Shown: positions 1-6,337 of the stretch, one piece after another
How positions within the stretch are numbered: position 1 is the first letter of the stretch
Layout of the letters: each line of letters opens with the position of its first letter
Assembly: GCA_021797385.1 (NCBI GenBank)
Contig: JAJZZW010000081.1
Span: forward strand, 1 to 8,159
Source of the DNA: Thermoplasmata archaeon
GTDB taxonomy: Archaea; Thermoplasmatota; Thermoplasmata; Thermoplasmatales; Thermoplasmataceae
Length of the DNA: 8,159 nt
Reading direction: 5' to 3'
Notes under the pieces: model-generated
Seen by the model: the letters and a program-made list of their open reading frames with translations, nothing else
What the model was told of the DNA's origin: nothing
Database searches by the model: none
Position numbers and translations under genes: made by a program

Positions 1-887
1 CATACGAGGATAAATACGCAAGGACCGGAATAAGGTTTATTGACCTCTCAAATAAGGAAATAATAGCCGATAAGATTGAAACTATATTCAATATGAAAAG
101 AGAACTTTTGAAGGGAAGCATTTACGAAGACCCTGAGGAAAGGAAGAAAATGGTGGAGTCTCTATTCTCATACGGCAAGTTAATTCTCAAATATATGGAT
201 TATACCGAGAATATAATATACAATGATTACAGAAACGGTAAAAATATTTTATTCGAGGGTGCACAGGGAGGAATGCTGGACATTGATTTCGGCATATATC
301 CCTTTGTCACATCATCTAATACCCTTGCAGGGGCAATGTCCACTGGTTCCGGTTTCTCTTTCAGGAAGGTGGATCGAGTAATAGGTGTATTCAAGGCATA
401 CACATCAAAGGTCGGGTCAGGTCCATTTCCCTCTGAAATATTGAATGATAGTACCCTGAGAGATCTGGGCAGTGAGTATGGCACTACAACCGGAAGGCCC
501 AGAAGGGTGGGATGGCTTGATCTACCTCTTCTGAAATATACATCCATGATGAATGATGTTGATTCCCTTGCAATAACAAAGGTTGATGTTCTGGGTCAGC
601 TGAAAACCATAAAGGTTGCAACTAAATACACTATTGACGGGAATGAAATAGACTACTTCCCCAGGCGCCTGGAGGATTTTGATAAACTAAAAGTTGAATA
701 CGTGGAATTTCCGGGCTGGGGCGGTATTGAAAATCAGGATGCCATACTTTCCGGCGGATATGAGGAGCTTCCTGCAAATATGAAGAAATTTCTGGAATTC
801 ATAGAAAAGGAAACCGGGAAAAGCATTGACATCATATCTCTGGGAGAAGACCGTAAAATGACCATTACAAAACAAATATTTAATTAA
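1..887 (+). CDS. purA: Adenylosuccinate synthetase, C-terminal 294 codons (5' truncated by window edge)
   Basis: PurA joins IMP and aspartate using GTP to make adenylosuccinate, the first committed step from IMP to AMP, in the cytoplasm. The frame is open from the first bases and opens with YEDKYARTGIR, matching the family's GPxYxDKxxRxGIR segment, so the true start lies upstream. Other family signatures follow in order: LFEGAQGGMLDID with YPFVTSSN (IMP/aspartate region), VGSGPFPSE (family TRVGxGPFPTE, here with Lys before Val), EYGTTTGRPRRVGWLD (substrate loop), AITKVDVL (guanine recognition, family TKxDVL), PGW, and a C-terminal SLGEDRKMTI close to the family's SxGPxRxxTI. The gene ends in TAA with no frameshift. 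The N-terminal GTP-binding loop cannot be assessed. The ATG at 93 is internal, not the start. A T-rich stretch and tRNA-Glu follow. The identification is very secure. Confidence 0.96.
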   Translation, partial: YEDKYARTGIRFIDLSNKEIIADKIETIFNMKRELLKGSIYEDPEERKKMVESLFSYGKLILKYMDYTENIIYNDYRNGKNILFEGAQGGMLDIDFGIYPFVTSSNTLAGAMSTGSGFSFRKVDRVIGVFKAYTSKVGSGPFPSEILNDSTLRDLGSEYGTTTGRPRRVGWLDLPLLKYTSMMNDVDSLAITKVDVLGQLKTIKVATKYTIDGNEIDYFPRRLEDFDKLKVEYVEFPGWGGIENQDAILSGGYEELPANMKKFLEFIEKETGKSIDIISLGEDRKMTITKQIFN

Positions 888-923
888 TATAATGCAATTA
901 TGGCATACAGTTTGAAGGGCATG

Positions 924-939
924 TTTTTGCTGCTCTTTT
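924..939 (+). terminator. T-rich tract after purA, possible archaeal terminator
   Basis: Two T runs (TTTTT and TTTT) on the coding strand, about 37 bases after the purA stop and just before tRNA-Glu. Archaeal RNA polymerase stops at T-rich tracts without needing a hairpin. The tract could equally be a spacer in a purA-tRNA transcript. Confidence 0.3.
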
Positions 940-944
940 CACAT

Positions 945-1019
945 GCTCCGATGGTGTAGTCAGGCCAAGCATTCCGGCCTTTCGAGCCGATGACTCGGGT
1001 TCAAATCCCGGTCGGAGCA
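945..1019 (+). tRNA. tRNA-Glu, anticodon UUC
   Basis: The gene folds as a cloverleaf. The acceptor stem GCTCCGA (945-951) pairs fully with TCGGAGC (1012-1018), with discriminator A at 1019. The anticodon loop CTTTCGA (979-985) carries TTC at 981-983. The T-arm is TCGGG/CCCGG around the loop TTCAAAT, and GG at 963-964 sits in the D-loop. CCA is not encoded and there is no intron. The D-stem is weak (two G-U pairs), and the outermost anticodon-stem pair is C974 against A990, a mismatch. UUC reads both GAA and GAG. It could be transcribed from its own promoter or from purA read-through; no clear TATA box lies at the usual distance. Confidence 0.95.
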
Positions 1020-1026
1020 CATATGG

Positions 1027-1041
1027 AACTTTTCAAGTTTT
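1027..1041 (+). terminator. T-rich tract after tRNA-Glu
   Basis: CTTTTCAAGTTTTT begins about 8 bases past the tRNA 3' end. Its position and T content suit archaeal intrinsic termination of a short tRNA transcript. No hairpin is evident. Confidence 0.35.
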
Positions 1042-1114
1042 TCAAATGTTAAGACATGCACATGGTTTGTTGGTTTAATGGCAATGAAGCTGATTCCAGA
1101 TCAACCCAAATAAA

Positions 1115-1122
1115 TTTAAATA
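1115..1122 (+). promoter_or_regulatory. TATA box of the permease gene
   Basis: TTTAAATA preceded by an A-rich BRE-like stretch (CCAAATAAA). With the usual spacing of about 26 bases, transcription would start near 1146, leaving a short leader of about 23 nt. That leader carries a weak Shine-Dalgarno-like GTGA (1159-1162), six bases before the ATG. Confidence 0.5.
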
Positions 1123-1123
1123 T

Positions 1124-1137
1124 TAAAGTATACTTTA
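1124..1137 (+). promoter_or_regulatory. Perfect 14-bp palindrome, candidate operator of the permease
   Basis: TAAAGTATACTTTA is its own reverse complement and lies between the TATA box and the predicted transcription start, a place where many archaeal helix-turn-helix repressors block RNA polymerase. Related elements follow: TTTACTT occurs at 1134-1140 and again at 1149-1155, and ACTT-A-AAGT (1152-1160) forms a shorter inverted repeat. The regulator is unknown. AT-rich DNA yields chance palindromes, so this is a candidate only. Confidence 0.4.
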
Positions 1138-1168
1138 CTTTTATCAAGTTTACTTAAAGTGAAAATAA

Positions 1169-2560
1169 ATGGTCTTTAAACTGAATAAAAGCTCTGGAAC
1201 ACTGAAAAGCAATGTGCATAAATTCGCAGATCTATCTGCACTGTCCACATCCAGTGTTGCTCCGGCTTTCAGCATTGCGGCATCCTATGGTGTAATAGCA
1301 CTTTACCTGGGCTTTTATTCCATTATGGCTATAATACTGACCTTTCCAGTCTGGCTCGGTGCTGCAATAATATTCAGGAAGTTCAATAGATTATATCCCA
1401 ATGCCGGAGCTTCATACCACTGGGGAAGCAGAATTGTATCAAGGAAATATGGAACAATGCAGGCATGGATAATTACACTTGCATACTTTTTCTCCATTCC
1501 ACCTATAGTAATACCTGCAGGGGAATACACTGCAGCCCTTCTCTACAATACTGGCATTATCAATTATTCGGCATATAATAGCCCTGCTGTTATATTCATT
1601 ATAGGGAGCATGTGGATAGGTATAACCCTTCTGGCATCTATACTGGGTGCAAAGCCTACTGCACGGCTGACAGAAATATTCCTTATCCTTGAACTTGCCA
1701 TAATTGGGATATTCATTGTTATTGCCATTTATTTTCTTCCAGGGGATACAGTAAATAATATATCCTATAGCTGGTTTTTCGGCTTCAATAGACTTTTTAA
1801 GGACCCTTACAGGTTCATGATAGCCTTTCCTGTAATTGCAACAATAATGGACGGATGGGAAATTGACTCATATGCATCAGAAGAATCCTTCAACAGGGAA
1901 AAGTGGCCGGGAACAACAGGCATTATTGGCCTTATTGCAGTATTCTGTATTTACCTTGTAACCATGACATTAATGGATATTGAGACGCCAATGAGCTTGC
2001 TTTCGGTCAGTCTTGACCCGCTGGCAACATGGTCTGAATATATAATACCACAGTACTCATTCATAATGGATATAGCGGTAATAGCATCTACAGCAAGCTC
2101 TTTATGGCTCACAACGTATATCCTGAGCAGGGCCTGGTATGCAATGTCCAGAGAGAAACTACTCCCACGGCAGTTCGGGTATCTCAATAAGACAAGGAAA
2201 AGCCCATATGCAAATCTTCTCATGATCGGTGTTGCTGCCGAATCAATAAATGCTGTGATGTTGTTCATGCCATCAATAGAAGGATTTTTCGCAGAGCTCT
2301 TATCTATATCCGGAATATTCCTCATGATGGAGTTCGGTGTGGATGCATTTACAGGGATATACCTGTATACGCATAAATCCAAAATGCATCTGAAACTACT
2401 TTATCTGTTCATATCAATATTTTCATTTGTGGGATTTACCATAATGATTCTTTTCGGATTGATAACGAATACGACCTTTCTAATACTGACAATAATTTTG
2501 ATAATGCCCGGAATTCTACTATTATATAGGGATAAAAAAAATAATTTAGACAATATTTAA
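1169..2560 (+). CDS. APC-superfamily amino-acid permease
   Basis: This is a 463-residue polytopic membrane protein, a normal length for 12-helix amino acid-polyamine-organocation transporters that import amino acids by ion symport or exchange. The N-terminal segment ALSTSSVAPAFSIAASYG (24-41) fits the broken helix 1. YPNAGASYHWGSRI (76-89) matches the family PxAGGxYxW motif in helix 3. DGWEIDSYASEES (228-240) matches the helix 6 GWDxxxxxxEE signature. SRAWYAMSREKLLP (320-333) with a following P-A pair (PYANLL) matches the family's sR.l.amaRdg.lP..f cytoplasmic loop. Hydrophobic helices continue to residue 453, and a Lys/Asn-rich tail ends the protein. The ATG is chosen because it opens the conserved N-terminus and a weak GTGA lies upstream. 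The substrate cannot be read from sequence. It stands alone, tail-to-tail with the next gene. Confidence 0.92.
   Translation: MVFKLNKSSGTLKSNVHKFADLSALSTSSVAPAFSIAASYGVIALYLGFYSIMAIILTFPVWLGAAIIFRKFNRLYPNAGASYHWGSRIVSRKYGTMQAWIITLAYFFSIPPIVIPAGEYTAALLYNTGIINYSAYNSPAVIFIIGSMWIGITLLASILGAKPTARLTEIFLILELAIIGIFIVIAIYFLPGDTVNNISYSWFFGFNRLFKDPYRFMIAFPVIATIMDGWEIDSYASEESFNREKWPGTTGIIGLIAVFCIYLVTMTLMDIETPMSLLSVSLDPLATWSEYIIPQYSFIMDIAVIASTASSLWLTTYILSRAWYAMSREKLLPRQFGYLNKTRKSPYANLLMIGVAAESINAVMLFMPSIEGFFAELLSISGIFLMMEFGVDAFTGIYLYTHKSKMHLKLLYLFISIFSFVGFTIMILFGLITNTTFLILTIILIMPGILLLYRDKKNNLDNI
2534..2541 (-). terminator. T8 tract terminating the surface-protein gene
   Basis: On the minus strand a run of eight T begins about 25 bases after the stop codon of the secreted-protein gene, inside the 3' end of the permease gene. 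This suits archaeal T-tract termination between convergent genes. On the plus strand, T-rich sequence just past the permease stop (2565-2595) could serve the permease. Confidence 0.35.
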
Positions 2561-2565
2561 AAAAT

Positions 2566-3489
2566 TTATTTGGTTTTGTTGTCTTCTTCTTTGCTTTCGG
2601 CTTCCTTCTTTTCAGTAGTTTTAGGTGTTGCGGGTTTCCTTGCATAGAAGTAGTAAACAACAACGCCCAGCAGTACAGCTGCTACTACGATTCCCACATA
2701 TGCGCCTGTATAGTCGGTGTGTATGGGTATTGCATTTGTACTGGCCAGTACATATGACTCGGTAGTAGATGTGATTGTATATGTTTCATTTGCTGCTGTT
2801 GTTCCCGAGGTAACATGAGTGGTAGTTGTTGTAAGTGTGTAACCGATCAACATATTGTTTGCTTTACTTATATATACGTTTCCCGTAATGTTTGCATATG
2901 AAGACGCAAGGCTCGGTGTTGCTTTTGTGCTACTTGTCATATAAATTACATAATCTGTTGCTTCAACTGAACCGAATTCGCTCTTGTAGTATGGCATATA
3001 TGGGGCCTTTGTGTAATTAAGAGTCATATTGTATGAATTTTGCCCACCTGGGATATAATAGCCATCAGTTCCCATATCATTTATGGTAATGTTTTTAGAT
3101 GTGTTTTTTACCATTCTAGGAATGGCATACTTTGCATATTTATCTATTGAGGCATTAGTAACAGTAGTCATTCCAGGGCCATTAAAAATTATGGGCAATG
3201 TTATGTTCACAGCTGTGCTGTTAGCTGTATCCACAGTAACGTTGTAATAAGTCGTCACCGGAGATGCAGTGACATTATTTGTGGTAGTCTCCGGCATACC
3301 AGCGTCTTTAGAATAATTATGGTAATAAGTATACCCGGTACATGTGTAAACATAATTCATTGAATTTCCGCTTGCAAGATAGGACGGTGTCGATGGTGTA
3401 GCAGCTGCCGAAACCGGAATACCTATCATCAAGACGGCGACAAAAAGAGCCATCAAAACTATAATTCCTTTCTTATTCCTATTTATCAT
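2566..3489 (-). CDS. Secreted, membrane-anchored, Thr/Ser-rich glycoprotein of unknown function
   Basis: I do not recognise a family for this 307-residue protein. Residues 1-28 form a signal peptide: NRNKKG, a hydrophobic stretch, then VSA-A as a likely cleavage site. Residues about 30-260 form an extracellular part rich in Thr, Ser, Tyr and Asn, with twelve N-X-S/T sequons at roughly 58, 72, 83, 90, 95, 112, 129, 133, 154, 158, 200 and 234, and a single Cys at 50. A poly-Thr stretch lies at 219-224. Residues 263-282 form one transmembrane helix followed by ARK, and the last 25 residues are a highly charged Lys/Glu tail, placing the C-terminus in the cytoplasm. This layout suits a heavily N-glycosylated envelope protein, common in wall-less thermoacidophilic archaea. 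An S-layer-like, binding or adhesin role is possible but not shown. It has its own strong promoter. Confidence 0.85.
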   Translation of the reverse strand: MINRNKKGIIVLMALFVAVLMIGIPVSAAATPSTPSYLASGNSMNYVYTCTGYTYYHNYSKDAGMPETTTNNVTASPVTTYYNVTVDTANSTAVNITLPIIFNGPGMTTVTNASIDKYAKYAIPRMVKNTSKNITINDMGTDGYYIPGGQNSYNMTLNYTKAPYMPYYKSEFGSVEATDYVIYMTSSTKATPSLASSYANITGNVYISKANNMLIGYTLTTTTTHVTSGTTAANETYTITSTTESYVLASTNAIPIHTDYTGAYVGIVVAAVLLGVVVYYFYARKPATPKTTEKKEAESKEEDNKTK

Positions 3490-3506
3490 CTAATGAGTAA
3501 TAGTTG

Positions 3507-3525
3507 TATATATTTAAAATTTACG
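3507..3525 (-). promoter_or_regulatory. TATA/BRE promoter of the surface-protein gene, predicted leaderless
   Basis: On the minus strand GTAAATTTTAAATATATA combines a BRE-like GTAAAT with an extended TATA box. Its centre is about 24-26 bases before the ATG, so the transcript should begin at or next to the start codon. No Shine-Dalgarno motif precedes the ATG, in agreement with a leaderless mRNA. Confidence 0.6.
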
Positions 3526-3948
3526 CTAAATTTCTTAACAGTGTATATGATTTAAGCATTATACTACTATAACATATGTTTTTCCCAAATTTGTCTTAAT
3601 TAAAAATATCATATAAATATCCTGCAGGGTTCAACACAAAATATATCTATACTTTTGATACCTAAAAACTTTTAATTCTTAAACCATGGAAATTATAAAA
3701 ATTATTTAATGCCATACATTTGATTATGAAAATCTGAGGATTCAGGCATAACTGGCCTATGAGTAAATATCGTTCGTTTTATTACGTCGCCTAAATAATA
3801 AATAATTTTAGAATTACCATTTCTGAGGTTTTTTAAAATGATAATACATCTTCCACTACAAATATAGACAGAGGAATTGTTTTTCCTGTCATAAAATTAA
3901 TCAATCTCTCCAGAATAATAAAATTAGTCTGTATCCCCTCAATATAAA
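3526..3948 (-). other. AT-rich intergenic stretch without a convincing gene
   Basis: About 420 bases between the surface-protein promoter and tRNA-Val with many stops in all frames, scattered TATA-like motifs and no good start with ribosome-binding site. The longest reading frame is a 65-codon open stretch on the minus strand (3702-3896) that lacks an early start codon. It reads, near its end, GDVIKRTIFTHRPVMPESS. It could be a degraded gene end, but chance is equally likely. No tandem repeats, inverted element ends or tRNA fragments were found by eye. Confidence 0.5.
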
Positions 3949-4021
3949 TGGGCCTGGCCGGATTTGAACCGGCGATTTCTTCCGTGTGAGGGAAGCGTCA
4001 TAACCACTGGACCACAAGCCC
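3949..4021 (-). tRNA. tRNA-Val, anticodon CAC
   Basis: On the minus strand the 73-base cloverleaf has an acceptor stem GGGCTTG/CAGGCCC (one G-U pair) and discriminator A at 3949. The D-arm is GTCC/TGAC. The anticodon stem CTTCC/GGAAG is perfect around the loop CTCACAC, with CAC at 3986-3988. The T-arm is GCCGG/CCGGC around TTCAAAT. CCA is not encoded and there is no intron. CAC reads GUG valine codons. The gene begins 34 bases after the stop of the M50 protease gene on the same strand, so it may have its own AT-rich promoter there or be processed from a protease-tRNA transcript. Confidence 0.96.
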
Positions 4022-4055
4022 GTTGCAAGTATATTATATTTAAGTTATTAATTTT

Positions 4056-5165
4056 TTAGGGTTTAATCGGCAGCGGTGTAAAAGTAAGGACAAACATTAC
4101 AAGGGCAAATACTGCAATTCCGATATCAAATTTGGATATCTTTTCATAATCATTCAGGGCAGGTGGATGTACCATGCCCATGAAGATCACAAATAATGCC
4201 AGGAAGAACCATCCAAGATAATCATATGCTATAGTAAGGTATAGCAAAAATCCTATGAATATGTATCCCACTATATACGATTTAGGACCCAGTATGCCCC
4301 TTGCTATATGCCCGCCATCCAGTTGCCCTGCAGGTATGAGATTCATGGCAGTGGCAAACATACCCACCCATACAGCAAATACCATGGGAAATATGGGCAC
4401 ATTGGACGGCTCTATAATGCCGAAGAGATGGTATATCTCTGGATAGTTCAGTACGAAGGGAATGTAATTTCCTATGGGTTTGAATATTCCCTCAAAGTAC
4501 TGTGCCAGGAACAGCAATGGTATTGCAGCAAGGAATCCTGCAATGGGGCCCGCAGCGCCTATTTCGGCCATTGCCTTTCTGGTTGGAACAGGGTCACGCA
4601 GTGATACAAAGGCACCGAATGTGCCTATAAGATATGGAAAAGGTATGAAGAATGGCAGTGATGCATTGACACTGTATTTCTTTGCAACTATATAGTGCGC
4701 TGTTTCATGTATTCCCAGAATGAACATCAGTGGCAGTGAAAAGAACACAAAACCATAAAGAAGTTTATATTCTTCAGCATACGGTCCGGGATAAACAAAG
4801 CTGCTTGCATAGATGGAACCTACATATATTGTGGATGCCAGTGTGAGTATGAGCATTACAAGATTTACCCTGTTGCTCCTGTATGTTGATTTCGGCCTTA
4901 TGCCCACCTCAACATAATGCTCCACATCCAGTACAAGAACTGGAATGTATCCTTCCGGAACCAGGATTTTCCTCAGATCATCAAACTGCTGATTTATATC
5001 CGGATTGTCGCTGTCAAAGAACAGGAATTTTATGCTGGCAGGATTGGCTATGACCTCATATGTGTTTATTTTCGATTTTACGGTTTCTATAACGCCTTTC
5101 ATATTTTCGTTTTCAATCTTCACACCCTGAAGCATAACAACCCCTGCATTTACTGGTATCTGCAC
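4056..5165 (-). CDS. Site-2-type intramembrane zinc metalloprotease (peptidase family M50, EGY1-like)
   Basis: Site-2 proteases cut transmembrane segments of regulatory or other membrane proteins inside the bilayer. Residues 1 to about 98 form a soluble N-terminal domain (containing GYIPVLVLD) resembling that of EGY1-like archaeal and plant members. Transmembrane helices follow from about 102. HETAH (153-157) is the HExxH zinc motif with catalytic Glu154. GTFGA (181-185) and GPIAGF (206-211) are conserved loop segments. NLIPAGQLDGGH (275-286) carries the third zinc ligand, Asp283, in place of the classic NxxPxxxLDG. All catalytic residues are present at 369 residues, a normal length. The start is GTG: an in-frame TGA lies six codons upstream and no ATG intervenes. 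An internal ATG at residue 11 (5135), preceded by AGGGG, is the alternative. The substrate is unknown. Confidence 0.92.
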   Translation of the reverse strand: MQIPVNAGVVMLQGVKIENENMKGVIETVKSKINTYEVIANPASIKFLFFDSDNPDINQQFDDLRKILVPEGYIPVLVLDVEHYVEVGIRPKSTYRSNRVNLVMLILTLASTIYVGSIYASSFVYPGPYAEEYKLLYGFVFFSLPLMFILGIHETAHYIVAKKYSVNASLPFFIPFPYLIGTFGAFVSLRDPVPTRKAMAEIGAAGPIAGFLAAIPLLFLAQYFEGIFKPIGNYIPFVLNYPEIYHLFGIIEPSNVPIFPMVFAVWVGMFATAMNLIPAGQLDGGHIARGILGPKSYIVGYIFIGFLLYLTIAYDYLGWFFLALFVIFMGMVHPPALNDYEKISKFDIGIAVFALVMFVLTFTPLPIKP

Positions 5166-5196
5166 ATAAATGGCAACATCTCATAATGTATCACAG

Positions 5197-5210
5197 CTTT
5201 TAAACTTTTA
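5197..5210 (-). promoter_or_regulatory. TATA/BRE promoter of the M50 protease gene
   Basis: On the minus strand TAAAAGTTTAAAAG has an A-rich BRE-like part followed by TATA-like TTTAAAAG. Its centre lies about 37 bases before the GTG, predicting transcription start near 5176 and a leader of about 10 bases. No Shine-Dalgarno motif is visible before the GTG. Confidence 0.45.
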
Positions 5211-5223
5211 TGATTCCGTCCTA

Positions 5224-5237
5224 CTATGTGATCATAG
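5224..5237. repeat. Inverted repeat CTATG-TGAT-CATAG between divergent promoters
   Basis: Perfect 5-bp arms around a 4-bp spacer, located midway between the protease and nurA promoters. It could bind a dimeric regulator acting on one or both, but arms this short arise by chance. Confidence 0.25.
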
Positions 5238-5256
5238 ATGCAGTACTTATTTCATG

Positions 5257-5270
5257 GAAAGATTTATTTT
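5257..5270 (+). promoter_or_regulatory. TATA/BRE promoter of the nurA-herA-mre11 operon, predicted leaderless
   Basis: GGAAAGATTTATTTT combines a purine-rich BRE (GGAAAGA) with a TATA-like TTTATTTT whose centre is about 27 bases before the nurA ATG. Transcription should start at or beside the start codon, and no Shine-Dalgarno motif precedes nurA. Confidence 0.55.
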
Positions 5271-5293
5271 TGAATGAATTATATTGATTTTAA

Positions 5294-6337
5294 ATGGATA
5301 CTTTCTCGGAGTTCATGGATTATCTTGAAAAAAATAAGGATTCTATACGGAGAGACCTTAAACTGGATGAAACCTCAGAAATATATAAATTTTACAGGAA
5401 TTTATTTGAATCCAGCTATCATGAATTTGAACCGCATGATCCCGGCAAAATAGATGTGGCATCAACAGATAGTTCTGAATTCCTCAGGATGCTGTACAAT
5501 GGCAAGAATATTATTCTGATAAGGGCTTATACACTCTATAAGAATAACATAACATCAGACTTTCTCGCAGACATAGTTGCTGTAGACCCTGTAGACCAGA
5601 GAAATTTTACAATACTGCTCATGGAGCATTCCGAGCATAAATCAATACTCAAATTCATGGAAGAGAATTCACCGGAATTCATATTCATCGATGGTTCCCT
5701 CAAGGGCAGGCTTTCACACAGGGTAGATCAGCTGCCAATTGAAGGTTATGAAAATTTCATGTATGACTATGTAAAAACACTGAAGGAAATGATAAGAAAG
5801 GCATTTGAAAAAAATATAACACTGATATTCATGGCAAAGAGCAGTTACACGGACTGCTTCAAAAAATATCTCCTCAGTACTGCAAGAAAGGACCCGGAAA
5901 CATTAAAAATAATAGAGAAGGAATCAGGAATATACAGAAATGACCATTATCTGATAAAGTCATTTGCCAGGAAGAAGGGCTATACGCAGCCTGTCATGTA
6001 TCGCAAAAACATCGAGGGCATAAATGTAAATTATGTATCCACCGATATACTCCCTGACCCGGAAGACCTTCCCATGAAGGTTCAGGTTATATCACGGGAT
6101 TTCGCCCATATAGATCTTGATGGAAAACCATACAGCATGGATGAAAAGATAATAAACATAATATTTTATGGTTATACCGGTTACAAGGTGTACAATCTCT
6201 GGCTCGTTGATGTAGATAAGAAGGTAAAATTCAGGTCAGTGGAAATGGAGCGCATATATATGCGAGCTCTGGAGCGGAAGCTCGGAATAACATTCTATGA
6301 AACAAGAGGTGAAAGGCGTGCAAGAATCAGGGCTTAA
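5294..6337 (+). CDS. nurA: NurA 5'-3' nuclease, partner of HerA
   Basis: NurA is an archaeal dimeric, Mn-dependent nuclease that docks on the HerA hexamer and degrades the 5' strand during double-strand-break end resection. This 347-residue protein has the expected first acidic site VASTDSS (Asp59; DGS is usual), a glutamate in LLMEHSE (Glu111) and the second acidic motif FIDGSL (Asp133), spaced as in characterised NurA proteins. The C-terminal part GYTGYKVYNLWLVDVD (311-326) corresponds to the family's GYPxPLxxAH segment, but I see no histidine there; Asp occupies the region. The last residues are a basic RGERRARIR tail. Identity rests on the acidic motifs, length and direct coupling to herA. 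The ATG at 5294 is supported by the promoter 27 bases upstream. Its 3' end overlaps herA by 20 bases, indicating coupled translation. Confidence 0.9.
   Translation: MDTFSEFMDYLEKNKDSIRRDLKLDETSEIYKFYRNLFESSYHEFEPHDPGKIDVASTDSSEFLRMLYNGKNIILIRAYTLYKNNITSDFLADIVAVDPVDQRNFTILLMEHSEHKSILKFMEENSPEFIFIDGSLKGRLSHRVDQLPIEGYENFMYDYVKTLKEMIRKAFEKNITLIFMAKSSYTDCFKKYLLSTARKDPETLKIIEKESGIYRNDHYLIKSFARKKGYTQPVMYRKNIEGINVNYVSTDILPDPEDLPMKVQVISRDFAHIDLDGKPYSMDEKIINIIFYGYTGYKVYNLWLVDVDKKVKFRSVEMERIYMRALERKLGITFYETRGERRARIRA
6306..6312 (+). promoter_or_regulatory. Shine-Dalgarno motif that sets the herA start
   Basis: GAGGTGA inside the 3' end of nurA, five bases before the GTG at 6318, complements the archaeal 16S rRNA 3' end. 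The in-frame ATG at 6297 lies upstream of this motif and has no comparable site, so GTG 6318 is preferred. Confidence 0.75.

Noticed and set aside
227..547. 106-codon open frame on the minus strand inside purA
   Set aside because: Lies wholly antisense to strongly conserved PurA motifs and resembles no protein; a shadow frame.
900..959. Small open frame (19 codons, MAYSLKGM...) between purA and tRNA-Glu
   Set aside because: Runs into the tRNA gene and has no ribosome-binding site; chance.
1020..1168. Possible riboswitch or leader upstream of the permease
   Set aside because: The predicted leader is only about 23 nt, too short for a known aptamer, and no conserved stem is visible.
1951..2382. 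143-codon open frame on the minus strand inside the permease gene
   Set aside because: Antisense to conserved transporter helices and motifs, no ribosome-binding site; a shadow frame.
3526..3948. Possible insertion sequence or tRNA-associated integration site
   Set aside because: No terminal inverted repeats, target duplications, integrase or duplicated tRNA end found by eye.
4308..4604. 98-codon open frame on the plus strand inside the M50 protease gene
   Set aside because: Opposes the catalytic LDGGH region of a clear M50 protease; no promoter of its own.
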